Below are positions 34,921-45,494 of a stretch of 64,000 nucleotides of DNA, one piece after another; the first letter of the stretch is position 1; the number at the start of each line of letters is the position of its first letter. The notes under the pieces were generated by a model. It searched no databases. It saw only the letters and a program-made list of their open reading frames with translations, and had not been told where the DNA came from. The translations under genes and the position numbers were made by a program. Source of the DNA: Gracilaria domingensis (lineage: Eukaryota; Rhodophyta; Florideophyceae; Gracilariales; Gracilariaceae); NCBI GenBank assembly GCA_022539475.1, contig VCMS01000042.1:1-64000 (forward strand), given 5' to 3'.

Positions 34921-35275
34921 CCGGCCGCCCGTACGTTGGCGCCGCTGTCCACGTGTATTGGCGGGAGTAAGCTGTACATGGAAGTGAATGAGTGTACTCT
35001 TGACTACTATGCAAAGCATTTGAAGAGCATGATTAGAGACCGCGACCATTGCTCGCGTGAGTCATCATTGCGCGAACTCCACGACTCTAAAGCGTACAAT
35101 CAGCGTGCGAGCGGCCACGGACAGGTCACGGACGAGACTAGCAGTGCGCTGGGAGGAGCTGTCGAAAGCGGGGGTGCCCAGGGTAAGTCGCCATTTAAAG
35201 GCTCGCATCCGTTCTTGTATCGTCCAGAGCGAGCGTATTGTTGATATACACCTTTCACTGCAATAGCTGTTCAAC
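34921..35275 (+). promoter_or_regulatory. 5' region of the ParB-like gene with a candidate intron
   Basis: A consensus donor AGG/GTAAGT at about 35183 and an acceptor CACTGCAATAG ending at 35266 would define an 84-bp phase-0 intron. Splicing would place an upstream open stretch (from 35033, no ATG) in frame with the ATG at 35276. A second GTGAGT donor lies at 35057. Alternatively the intron is in the leader and translation starts at 35276. TTTAAA at about 35195 is a weak TATA-like candidate. Confidence 0.35.
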
Positions 35276-37885
35276 ATGAAGCCAACTCGTGTTCGAAAGC
35301 GTACGCAAAGCGTGACTCCTCGCACTCGGCGGGGCACTCGATTATTGCAAGGTAGAATGCGGGTTTCTCTGCAGATGGATATTGAGAATGAAGGAAAGGT
35401 GATAGTCGGGGAAGCGTTGTTGCATAGAATTGGAAGTGTTCTACGCCACGAGTTGCACGGGAAGCAATTGGACCCATGCCTTGTGGTGGTTCATAATATT
35501 CTCATCAGTCGAAGCGGTCAGACGTTCTACCCTTACCGGGCGGATGGCCTGGATCTTCCACAATACATCCAGGATCTCCGGACGGCCGCTCCTTGGGATG
35601 AGAAAATGATGGAACCGGTGGCAGCCAGCATTCCGGCGTCCAAGCGAGAAACGGTGAGCGCTATGAGTGAGGTGATGACGCCGACAAGCCGCACGGAGCC
35701 AATTCGAAGTTCATCAACACCGAGAGCTAGCGCATCAATAGCACCCCCGCGGGCAGGTCCGTCGTCTGTTACGAAGCGGTCTATGGAGACGAGAGCATCC
35801 CCAGCTACGAAGCGGACAGGTCAAACAAAGTCTACCTCCGCTACGAAGCCCACTTCGTCGAAAACGGCTTCTCCTGCGATGAATCAGACCGTCGACACAA
35901 GGGGATCTTCTGCGTCGAAACAGACGGTTCAGCAGGGGACGGCTGTGCAAGAGGAGGAAGATGAGATCATAAAAGGTCCCCTTCCAGACGCGGATGCGCA
36001 ATCCGCACAAGGAGCTGGTCCATCTGTACCCCAAACTGCACCAGAGACTGCGGAGCAGCAGGACGATGACGTTGTGCTTCTGTCCGCAAGAATGGCACGT
36101 TCAAGTGTTTCTGGCGAGCGGTCTGGAACACAAGGGACACCTACTCGGAGCAAGACGTACAGACGAGTTCGTCAGAGGGTATCAAAGGTGAACCTCAATC
36201 AGTACCGGATGGTTGTTGTCACTGTTGACATCACTCTGGTGGACACTTCGCCCAATTTACTCCGTGGAGTAAGTAAACGCCACGTTGAAGCCCTTGTGAA
36301 GACTATAGAGGAGCGGGGGATATTGCAGTCGATGGGTTCTCCAGTGGTGGCCTTACAAGATGCTACTACGGGAGAGAGGGATACTGACAAGGGACGCCTA
36401 ACGAAGAAGTGCTTCATTGTAGATGGTTTGCATCTTCTGAAAGCTATACAATATTTGGCAGCGACTGGTGCACCGAAGTGGAAGCGATTAGCCAAGTTTT
36501 GGCGTTGCAATCTGCTGATACGAAGAGATGGGAGGCCCATTGGGATGAAGGAATTGTTATGTGTTGCTTTGTACCTCAATGAGTCGACGAGTACCATGCG
36601 AAGGATGATGTTTGCAGACAAGATACACTCAATAGTTAGTGTGGTCGCCATTCTAATTGAAGATGTTGAGGGGGTGACGCCGGCAGCCGTGGATCCTGCA
36701 GAAGTGACAGAAGTGTTGAAGGAGAGCCAACTGATTGGGACTGCGCAAGAGCGTCAGTATCTGAGATATGCCAATGTCGCCCTGCAACTCATGTCTCGTG
36801 AGGGAATGCTGGCCCATTTCGAGGATATATGTGAGACTGTGATTGACATAGGTCTCACACATCTGTCCCATACTCCGCTATATGTTTTGGATGCCGAGGA
36901 GTTTTCCTTCATTCTTGATTGTCTTCAGATGTTTCTATTGAAGGGCAAGTCGACGAAGACAAAGCAATGGAAAAGCTTTGAGGAGGTTCGAGGTTTCTTT
37001 TATGATAGAGCAGTGTCTATGTTCCGCGTGGCTCGAGCAGTGAGAAATGAACTGAACGAGGAAGAGTCCATGGAAGTGTTCCTGAAACGCGAAGTCAGTC
37101 TTTCTGCTCCATCGAATGAAGATGACGTTGAAGACCCAGACAACAACGCAGCTGTGTATCAGTTCCTTTTGGGACAAGTTGTGAACTTCAACACATTGCC
37201 GCGTGTTCGGAGCAGGACGAACTCAATTAGAACCGCCACGACTTCCGTTCAGAATCGATTGCGGACGATGCTCAAGGTAATTCCGCCCCCCGCACCAGTG
37301 AAGCAGTCCGTGACGAAGAGGAGGACTCCCGCTGCTGCTGCTGCAACATCTGCCACTGAAGAAGGGGAGCCGCGAAGAAGTGCACGAGAACGGGAGCAGG
37401 TGAGTTATAGGGAAATTGAGCACGGCCGAAATGGAGGTGCCATAGCAGTTCTGGATAATTCTGAAGAAGAACAGCGGGCTCCGCCGAGAAAGAAACGGCG
37501 AAAGACTTTAACACAACAGATGAGATCTACTCTGAACAGCATGACACCGGATGACCTGATGTCTCAACTAAATGAACATGTGCTGAGAGGAAGGTCGATG
37601 AAAGTTCAGTTCGTGGCATTGGGAGAGGGAGCGAATGCAGAGAACGCATGCACTTCTGCATTTGTGGATGACGAAGAGCTTCTTTCTGTGACGGTTCCAC
37701 GGGTTGTCACCATCGAGAAAGAAGCTGCGCCAGACGATCAGCAAGAGACAGGTGGGGGGTCATTTGATGACGAGTTACCTACAGCTCTTCGGGAATCTGA
37801 GGAGCACGGACTTGTTCGAGGAGACCCATATGATGGCGCACCGAACCCATCATGGTGCGGGTATGCCAGGCTGAGACCGCAGTAA
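35276..37885 (+). CDS. ParB-like domain protein, 869 aa, N-terminal part of a longer frame
   Basis: Starts at ATG 35276. Residues 1-110: basic, then a small folded region. Residues 150-220: degenerate 12-residue Ser/Thr/Ala repeats around ATK. Residues 220-270 acidic. Residues about 312-400 resemble a ParB/sulfiredoxin-like N-terminal domain: a V-D-I-T-L-V start, VSKRHVEALVKTIEERGIL, PVVAL, then FIVDGLHLLKAIQYL (usual V-V-D-G-x-H-R-x-x-A). Residues 410-600 helical, unassigned. PPRKKRRKT (736-744) is a strong nuclear localisation signal. ParB domains bind DNA or hydrolyse nucleotides in other proteins; the role here is unknown. The frame continues without shift into the oxygenase-like part, so 37883-37885 (TAA) is probably a premature stop. 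Not a known LTR-element protein. Confidence 0.6.
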   Translation: MKPTRVRKRTQSVTPRTRRGTRLLQGRMRVSLQMDIENEGKVIVGEALLHRIGSVLRHELHGKQLDPCLVVVHNILISRSGQTFYPYRADGLDLPQYIQDLRTAAPWDEKMMEPVAASIPASKRETVSAMSEVMTPTSRTEPIRSSSTPRASASIAPPRAGPSSVTKRSMETRASPATKRTGQTKSTSATKPTSSKTASPAMNQTVDTRGSSASKQTVQQGTAVQEEEDEIIKGPLPDADAQSAQGAGPSVPQTAPETAEQQDDDVVLLSARMARSSVSGERSGTQGTPTRSKTYRRVRQRVSKVNLNQYRMVVVTVDITLVDTSPNLLRGVSKRHVEALVKTIEERGILQSMGSPVVALQDATTGERDTDKGRLTKKCFIVDGLHLLKAIQYLAATGAPKWKRLAKFWRCNLLIRRDGRPIGMKELLCVALYLNESTSTMRRMMFADKIHSIVSVVAILIEDVEGVTPAAVDPAEVTEVLKESQLIGTAQERQYLRYANVALQLMSREGMLAHFEDICETVIDIGLTHLSHTPLYVLDAEEFSFILDCLQMFLLKGKSTKTKQWKSFEEVRGFFYDRAVSMFRVARAVRNELNEEESMEVFLKREVSLSAPSNEDDVEDPDNNAAVYQFLLGQVVNFNTLPRVRSRTNSIRTATTSVQNRLRTMLKVIPPPAPVKQSVTKRRTPAAAAATSATEEGEPRRSAREREQVSYREIEHGRNGGAIAVLDNSEEEQRAPPRKKRRKTLTQQMRSTLNSMTPDDLMSQLNEHVLRGRSMKVQFVALGEGANAENACTSAFVDDEELLSVTVPRVVTIEKEAAPDDQQETGGGSFDDELPTALRESEEHGLVRGDPYDGAPNPSWCGYARLRPQ

Positions 37886-39193
37886 TGGCAAGGGAAGAAC
37901 GTAATTGAGCACAAGGACCCCTGGCTCAGAGTCATTCACTTGCGGAAGGCACATAGGTCGGAGCTGCTAAGTGTCTCGAATCTCAGAGATGTACACCATC
38001 TTGTCTTTTGGCACGCTGGAAGAGCTGAACATCGCCTACGGGCGGAGACATTTGGTATGCAGTTTCCTCGTACTCGACCGACAGGTATGGATGATGAAGA
38101 GGTGCTGTGGGTTGCTGCGAAGGAGCATGACGAATTTGGGCAAATGTTCTTCGCCCGAATGCAAGCTGAGCTAAGGCAGAATGGATATTGCGTGCTTGAT
38201 GGCTTTGCGACGGATAATTGTGTCCCTCAATGGGAGTAGTTGGAAGAAGTTCGGGAGTTCGGAGATGTGTCGGGGAAGTTGGTGGACTTCTTCGAGAATG
38301 AGTACGGAGCGATGCCGGATATACGGAAAGGGGAGGAACAGAAGTCGTTTGTTGATGTAATCAACGATGGTGAAGGATGGAAGGACGGTAGCGATGGACC
38401 ATTTGAGGGGAGGGTGATGTCGACACGTTGGGGTACGGTGGAGAAGCCGGAGGATAATGAGGAGCTCAAGTGGGTTGTAAGGTCGCGTGCTTTACTTGAT
38501 GTTCGAATGGGTACAATTGCTGCGGCTTTGGGACTATGGGACAATGAAAGGAAAGCTGTGAAGATGTACACTCCGAGAATTGGTGGTGGATTTCTGGGGA
38601 CGACGAGAAAGTGCAAGCGCCAGACGCTGCACACCGACTTCAGTGGTCTGGTTACGAAGGAAACAATGAATACTGGTAACCCCGGATACTTTGTAATGGC
38701 CTCTGGGAAAGAGGGCTTTCCTCTCTGGGTGAGCGCTGGAAGCCATCAACTGGTGGGGATGAACAACCAACAGTTGCGAGTGATGTCGGAGGTGTATCCA
38801 GCGAAGAAGATAATCATCCCACCGTACTCTGTATTCGTGGGCCGTGGTGATGTGACATATGCTGGAGCAAGTGGGAAGGACAAGGTGGATAGGCACGAGT
38901 CTATGGATTTGCTGGTTAGATACCACATGTACATGGTACCAGAGGGCTACGCACTACCTGATGCTGTTCATCGGGTGCGGGATTTCCGACCCACGTTTGT
39001 CAATGGTGACGAGGAGGAGGAGGCGAAGGATTAACTGTTGTCCGATGAGGAGGGTGGGGCGGTTGACATGGACGAAGACCAAGTGGTCGTGGAGATTGGT
39101 GTGGAAGCGGACGCCGGTAGAACCGAAGTGCTCGAGAGTAGTAGTGATGACGATTTGCCAATAATGAGGTTGCGAGCGCCTCGAAGTGGATGA
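37886..39193 (+). pseudogene. double-stranded beta-helix, 2OG-Fe(II) oxygenase-like domain, same frame as the ParB-like part
   Basis: Same frame as 35276-37885, with two more in-frame stops (TAG 38237, TAA 39032) and a final TGA at 39191-39193; no base insertion or deletion is apparent. An L-x-x-NGYCVLDGF segment (about 38190) is the usual start of such oxygenases. Then come LHTDF (38627-38641; the H-x-D metal pair), GYFVMASGKEGFPLWVSAGSH, IIIPPYSVFVGRGD, TYAGAS and LVRYHMYMVPEG. In related folds the second metal His falls where TYAGAS has Tyr, and the Arg of VRYH binds 2-oxoglutarate. The Tyr (TAT, one base from CAT) would abolish normal iron binding. The tail is acidic (SSSDDD). Either a young pseudogene or a frame kept open by readthrough. 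Confidence 0.5.
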
Positions 39194-39457
39194 GAATGAG
39201 ATGATTAGTAAATTATGAGTGTCTTGCGAGTATTAAGAGTAGTATACTATTACAAGGCTATACATATGAACATAGAAAAGGTGCGGCAGGCTGGTAATTG
39301 AACAAATGTCAAACGTCTTTGGTCCAGGTGCGTCTAATTGCAACATGCCAAATGCTCGGTATCGTTAACATCATTGGTGGCACCATTCAATTCGCAATTG
39401 AACATGTAGCGTCCTAACACTTCTGAAACTGCACTTAAGGTTGTTTTTAAGAGAAGT
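39194..39457. other. short spacer
   Basis: AT-rich spacer between the long frame and the HAD copy; no feature beyond possible polyadenylation-type AT-rich words. Confidence 0.4.
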
Positions 39458-40368
39458 ATGAAACTGAGAAGTCTATACAGTTCCTGTCTATGCGGTACTT
39501 GTGGCAGTATGGTGACTGTATCAGGAAAAATGGCAGAGGAACAGAGAGACTTGGCAGAAATTTCACCCAATACATTGTCTAAGTTCATATATGCCAATGG
39601 TTACGGTATGTTAAGTTCCGTTGATGGAACGTTGAGAAGAAAAGGAGAGTCAATTCCAGAAGAAGTTGTGAAGTGTATGAAGTTCATTGACGAGCGTGTT
39701 AGTTTCGGACGTGTCACAGGGGGTGATGGGAGCGACGTGGAGGGGAAAATGGAAGGACTCGGAGACTATAAGTTTGGTGTCTCGGCGAATCATGGAGCTT
39801 TCCTCCGTTTCTCTGACGAGAGGGAAATTAAGGCTGCATTCAATGATCACACCCTTGACCACACTGTTGACGGACTACTGTTCCTGGCAAGGGATTTGAA
39901 TAGGAGGCATGGTATTGTGAATGATGATGAGAAGGAGTTCGTGGAGACCAGAAATGATAGTGGCCTTCCCAATTTCGTGTACAACAAACTGTGGCAGTGG
40001 AGAGAAGAAGTGGATTCTGCTATTGGGGACCTTTGCAGAAGATGGATGCGTTTGTTATCTATCCCGGCGATAAAAGTTGCGAAATTGTGGACAAGCGATA
40101 CACAAAAGAAAGCGGAGGAGAAAATCTTGTGGATAATGAACCGAGATTTATTGCTACGGATGACGTCGTGACGTTCGGAAGTGCTTTGAGCAACGGGCCT
40201 TTGCATGAGGTAGGCGTGTACGGCGTTCACGTCAAAGAAGATTGTATCCCGGGTGGAGTACACAACCTGTTCGAAGGCGTGGAGAATGTACATTCGACAA
40301 TGATGCTGGTGGCTCTGTTTTACGGCTACGAGGAAAAGCAGCACGATAAAAACCACCATGAATCATAA
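39458..40368 (+). pseudogene. decayed HAD-family phosphatase copy
   Basis: Paralogue of the intact gene at 40421-41293, in the opposite direction, tail to tail 52 bp apart. Motif I, which should be D-x-D-G-T, reads SSVDGTL, so the nucleophile Asp is missing; motif II has GRVTGGD where the intact gene has GIATGRD. The first frame (39458-40171) is replaced by another (39991-40368, with VYGVHVKEDCIPGGV and DVHSTM-like words), so there is at least one frame change in the region 39990-40170. Residual similarity is spread along the whole length. It ends near AATCATAAAAG. Inactive as a phosphatase. Confidence 0.75.
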
Positions 40369-40420
40369 AAGGGTATTGAGATATATACGACACTTTTATT
40401 ACTGAGATCTCATATCCTAG

Positions 40421-41293
40421 CTAAGTATTACAGGCATCGTAGCACTTGAAACAAATTCCAAGAGCATTTCTAAACCATTGACACTTGCATTTTCTGTACC
40501 CGTACAGTTCTGCCACCCTTCTGATGGGCTCATGCACGTCCTCTACCCCATCAACAAGATATGCTACCGCTGCTGGATGGCCGTCTCCCTTCACATGAAC
40601 TGCCAGGGTTGCCATTTCATATAGAGGGCTATCATTGGAAGCATTTCCGAAAGCAACGATTAAATGTGTGTCGAACTGGCGGTCGTTTTCAACCAAGGCC
40701 AGCGCCATACTATTTTTCGTGAAACGAATGTCCCCTATGTCACAGTTTTCATCTTCAGGGTACGCAACCAAGTTCGGAAAGGATGTCAACACTTTTGAAA
40801 TACCGGAGTTAACTTCTGTTTTCCACTTCAACAGTCCATTGTACGTGAAGGTAGGGAGTCCACTGTTTTTTCTAGTGCTCACAACTGCTTGTTGACGCTC
40901 TTCGTGAAGTCCGTGCGATTCATTTAAGGAGATTGCAAGTCTCTCAAGTTCGGCTGCACATCTTTCGTAGCCTTCCCTGTCAAGGTCCTGATCAATTTCG
41001 TTACCATTGGATAATCTCACCCGTGGGCCTTGATTTCCAGAGATGCCAAAAGTGTAGCCACCCAGGTGCTCCATGAAACTCTCGGCATCCTCTATATCTC
41101 GCCCAGTAGCAATTCCGAAACCAACGCGTGCATTGATGTACTTCATGCATTTGACTGTTTCGGCAGGAATGTTCTCCCCAGCTCTTTTCAGAGTACCGTC
41201 AATATCACTAATCACGGCGTAGCCATTTTCGAATATTTCGCTAGCCAGCTGCTGAGGAGTTACTTCTTGGGCTCTAACTTCTGAGTTATACAT
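40421..41293 (-). CDS. HAD-superfamily phosphatase, 290 aa
   Basis: Single open frame; the first in-frame ATG is at 41293 (upstream codons stay open to 41371 but have no ATG). The motifs of a haloacid-dehalogenase phosphatase are complete: DIDGT (residues 30-34; nucleophile D30, acid/base D32), IATGRD (61-66, motif II Thr), a basic segment RFTKNS around 205-215 for motif III, and FGNASNDSPLYE (motif IV acidic pair). The cap and wording recall Cof/trehalose- or sucrose-phosphate phosphatases, but the substrate cannot be told. The last 24 residues hold five Cys, perhaps a metal or disulphide tail. On its strand AATAAA lies just past the TAG stop, and a TATA-like TTTTTATAC precedes the start by about 100 bp. 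Looks functional. Confidence 0.8.
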   Translation of the reverse strand: MYNSEVRAQEVTPQQLASEIFENGYAVISDIDGTLKRAGENIPAETVKCMKYINARVGFGIATGRDIEDAESFMEHLGGYTFGISGNQGPRVRLSNGNEIDQDLDREGYERCAAELERLAISLNESHGLHEERQQAVVSTRKNSGLPTFTYNGLLKWKTEVNSGISKVLTSFPNLVAYPEDENCDIGDIRFTKNSMALALVENDRQFDTHLIVAFGNASNDSPLYEMATLAVHVKGDGHPAAVAYLVDGVEDVHEPIRRVAELYGYRKCKCQWFRNALGICFKCYDACNT

Positions 41294-42074
41294 GTTTTGA
41301 AAGCTTTCGAAAGGGTTCGTTTTGCAAATGGGTGTGGGTATACGAATGAAAAGGATGTGATTGATGTTCACAAGGTGTTTCGTAGTATAAAAAGAGTCTA
41401 AGAACGACCATATACGGGTATTGTAGTACTGTTTTAAAACGTTACTACGACGAGAAGCTTTTGCATCGATTTGCAGTAAAGAAAGGATGATTTAGTCATA
41501 AATTATATGTACGGGTTCATGTGGGTAAAGAAAACTATGAATATCTTCAACATGAGATTAGTAGTCAAGATCAGTAAAACAACCTCCATTAAGGGTTGAA
41601 ACCCATAAAAGGTTTACCTTACTTTATACGAGTGCCCCAAGTATTGCAAAGGCTTAGTTCTTCAGAAATATCACAATTTTGTACTTGTTTCGTTACTAGT
41701 ATCGTGCACTTTAATGATGTGGAATGACCCTTTTCCATCTAGCAAAAACTTAGCCAGGTATTAGTGATAAGGGATGTAGGATTTAAAGGGGCATATTTGA
41801 ACCACAGAAGGACGAACAATATAAGTAATGTAATAGGAACAGGTCATTTCGATAAAGTAACTTTTATGTTTAACTATCTCTAAAAGGTTTACAACACCGA
41901 AAAGTCATGTGTTCTAACCTCAAAGCTGGGGGAATGGGGAGGGGGATAAGTTTTCCTTAACAACGTTGACGTAGTTTGTATGAAAAGGAGCGGGGTCACC
42001 GCCTACAATGTTTCTTTCTTGGCGGGAAAAGTCGTAAAAGTACGCGTTCCTAAACTGAAAGTCGGAGAAAGACT
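41294..42074. other. HAD gene upstream region, no gene
   Basis: AT-rich sequence with a likely promoter of the minus-strand HAD gene near 41380-41400. Nothing else recognised up to the Gypsy-4 remnant. Confidence 0.5.
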
Positions 42075-43361
42075 ATATCCCACTTTGCAGAACACAGACG
42101 ATTTGTGTTTAAGCGCGACATAGCGTCGGCTACTTGGTGTTTGAGCACCAGGCGGTACTGCATGTCGTATTCAAACTCTGAGAGTCTCAGACGCCATCGG
42201 GCTACACGACCCGATGCATCCGCCAAACCTTATATCCACCTCAAGGAGTCGCGATCCGTCCCGAGACTGCAGCGCACCCCTATAGCTAAAGAAGTAGCAT
42301 GAGCACACTCCAAACAACCGCTAGGCACTCTTTTTCTGTTACGGTGTAGTTCTGCTCCGCTTGGTTCAGAGCTCTACTCCAATACCCAATCGGTGCGAGC
42401 GTGCCATCCTGCTGCTCTGCATGAGGCAGCAACCTATTTGGGCGTCCGATGCGTCTGTGTCCAGCGTATACGGGAGACCCCTCTTGGGCAGTGCCAGTAC
42501 CAGTGGGGAGAGAAGCGCTGCTTTCAGTCGGGAGAAAGCCTCTACCTCGTCGTCTTCCAAGTGGTCAAAGTGAGTGGGTTGTCCCTTCTCTAACCTCCAG
42601 TTCAGGGGTGCAGTTATCTTTGCAAGCCCTTTTATGAACCAATGGTAGACGTTGCATAGACCTATAAAGGATCGTATCTCCGTCCGCGACGTAGGGAGCT
42701 TCGCTTCCTGTACGGCTCGAATATTCCGTCTGGTCACTTCGAGATTCCCGGGGCTTCTGGTATTCTCTAGGTACTCTACCTCTTGGTTCAAGAACATACA
42801 CTTCCTTAGCTTGAGGGTCACGCCTGCTTTCTGTAGCAACTACAACACCACTTGGACGTGCGAGAAGTGCTCTTCAATGGACATCGAGTAGATGACTACG
42901 TCATCGATATATACCAGTGTCGTCGTCCACTTCATCTTGGACTGTGTAGTGTCTAGTGCCCGTTGAAAGGTGGCTGGGGCGTTCCGTAAACCGAACGGCA
43001 CGTGTAAGAAACGAAAAAGACCTGCGTGGCACGTAAACGCAGTCTTGTCACGATCACCTTCTGGTATTTCGATCTGCCAATAACCGCAGTTTGCGTCCAG
43101 TGTGGTCAAGATGTTCGCATTTTCTAGGGAGTAAATGCATTCATCCATACTCGGGATGGGGTATGAGTCCCTCATCGTTACGGCGTTCAGTTTTCTGTAA
43201 TCAATCCAGAACCTCATACGGATCTCTCCTCGTTTTTGAACTAGCACGACAAGGCTATCCCATTCCGAGTTCTCCGGCTCTATCACCCCCTCGTGGAGCA
43301 TTCGCCCCACCTCCTCCAGCTCTACCTCTCCGGCCTTATGTCCCTCGCGGTATGGCTGTTG
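42075..43361 (-). pseudogene. Gypsy-4 reverse transcriptase and RNase H (fossil)
   Basis: Clear RT: WIDYRKLNAVT, LTTLDANCGYWQI, FRFLHVPFGLRNAPATFQRA and TTLVYIDDVVIYS (the Y-x-DD site), then the connection FIGLCNVYHWFIKGL and RNase H start YTLDTDASDAQIG. An RNase H end of the type LRLSEFEYDMQYR is seen to about 42100. Part of a broken element. Confidence 0.85.
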
Positions 43362-43754
43362 CCCTATAAGAAATTTTTTCAAAATTGTGAACGTAACATG
43401 AAGGCAATCGGATGTAGTACACCCTCACATTACATTCATTAAGCCTTCCGTGTGACCTCCATTTTGGCACGGTGCATATTAAATTATCAATTTTTTCAAT
43501 TTTGTGAATGTCGTATGAGGGTATGCTGAGGTTGTTCTCATTGCATGGTAGGCTGTTCTGAGTGCGTTATGACACTTGCACTTTCCTTTCCCACTCCTCC
43601 TACATTCACAGCACATTACCTTTTGGCACCCTAAATGTGGTCATAGGAGGCGATTTTAATTCTCAATTCCACCACGTGGTGCGCTCTCGTTTTTGAAAAA
43701 CCATCCAATTTACATCCGCGCATGATCCGCAAGCCGCGAAAATCTCTTATAGGG
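43362..43754. mobile_element. 393-bp CCCTATAA small TIR element inside Gypsy-4
   Basis: Ends CCCTATAAGAAATTTT and the inverted CCCTATAAGAGATTTT. TTG is duplicated on both sides (43359-43361 and 43755-43757). Same length as the copy at 3014-3406. It lies within the RT region of Gypsy-4 and contributes a spurious MKKFLIGQ start on the minus strand. Confidence 0.88.
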
Positions 43755-44230
43755 TTGGTGGATGGGACGGGAGTCCGGTTTGAGGCCAATCCTGTGCTGG
43801 GTGGCCTTAATGGGTCCCAGCTTCTCAGACCGCATGGTACTGAATGGCTCCAAGAGTCCAAGGATCCGAGCTCTAAGCTCTTCCCCTTCAAGGCCTATAT
43901 TCACCTCCGTCTTCCATTTGGTAACGGGATCGAGCTCCAATTTCTAATCTTCTCGCTCGGCTTCTTGCCGCGCCACATGCTCTGTTTGCGGCCAGCTGGC
44001 GCTGCCTCTCTCATCCTTAGCGTCCACGACCGCATGGGGCCATTGTGGTGCAATCGTAAAGATCGTACGAGGGGCCGGTAGGGCCAGACCAATTATGGTG
44101 TGCTTTGGCAACTTGACCAGGCGGTTGTTGAAGTTGCTGAGATAGACCTGAAATGGTTTCGTCGGTACATTATCGACTATGCATTTGCCATTAGGGTCAT
44201 ATGCCGTTCGGTCAGCCGTTAAATGTTCTA

Positions 44231-45004
44231 AATAGATAACAGGCCGGGTTGTTGGCATGTTACCTTCACTACCAAGTGGATCATGGGTGGTATAGTCACC
44301 GCCTTTGCTAGTCGCACCTTGTTGGAAAGTGTGTTTTCCGGAACCTGTTGGTGTCTAATGCCCTTCTCCTTCGGAGAGGCACCTTCGTGGTTGCCAATAA
44401 TGGCGATACGGGGACCATTATGGAACAGTACCGTCTTGGAGCGTGGGAAAATTGCCCTGACGTGCTGATCTATAAAAGTTGTCCCCAGGATACAGTCTGT
44501 TGCCAATTGGTTGACCAATATGAAGCAAACTCAGACCTTCATGGTATCGATCAATACCATTATGGTAAGCGCTCCCATGGCAGTTAGTGCTCCATTGTTG
44601 GCCTCCACCAGTGGGCTAGTTATTGTACACGGCCGAAGCTTATCAAGTTGTAGGTTAGTTAGTACTTTGGCATTCACCAGATTAGGTCCTGCCCCGGTGT
44701 CCAGGACAGGCACGCATGGTACCAAGTGGTTAGAAGTAAACCCGAGAGTGACGTTTTCCTTATAGTTACTATGCTTGAAAAAGCATATTGGTTCGGTGCC
44801 ACTCGTGAGGCTCTCCTCCCCTGTGACCAATGGGCAATTGTCTATACTTGCACCACTTGGTTCTGGAAGGCCCTCCGCAATCGGAAAGTTCGGGACGGCC
44901 TTAATTCCAACTGTTCGGCGTTTAACGCCTGCAAGGCGGATCAGGTTGGTCCTGCTCCGTGATGAGGTGTATCTAATGAGGTGTGGAGGCGTTGGGGCGC
45001 GCAT
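44231..45004 (-). pseudogene. Gypsy-4 retropepsin and flanking region (fossil)
   Basis: VLDTGAGPNLVNAK is the D-T-G-A active site of the aspartic protease; DCILGTTFIDQHVRAIF is the conserved C-terminal I-L-G-x-x-F region. Part of a broken element. Confidence 0.8.
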
Positions 45005-45494
45005 TTGCGTGCCCAGTGCCTGCGTTCAGCGCCGTGGGCCCGAATATGTCCTGGTGGTTCTGCTGGTCAGCAGTCAGGAGAGCATTTCTGTTCTGCGGCG
45101 CCACGCTTGGGCATGCTGTTGCCTAGTGGTGTGGCGACAAGCAGAACCAACAGAGAAGATTTCCAGTTGTGGGGTCCTTCATCGCGAGCGAGGACGCGCG
45201 CGATGGGGAACAACCTCCTGTAGGTGCCGCGCTCCGTTGCTGCGGGGGGTTCCTTTCCATATTGGTTGAATGGCACCGCTGGGACCGGACTGACCGGTAC
45301 GGATACCGGGGATGGTGGAGCTGGGGTCTGCCTCGAGGGTGGCTCGCTTGATACAGAGCTAGACCAAGAGGTATTACCGTGAGATCGAGTCTTCGTCGGT
45401 GCGTGCACCAGGTGGACTCGGTGACCCTGAGAGGGATATTGTGTAGAAGCCTCATCCGTAGTGGTCTCTTCTTCTTCCACGTCGAACACGGACC

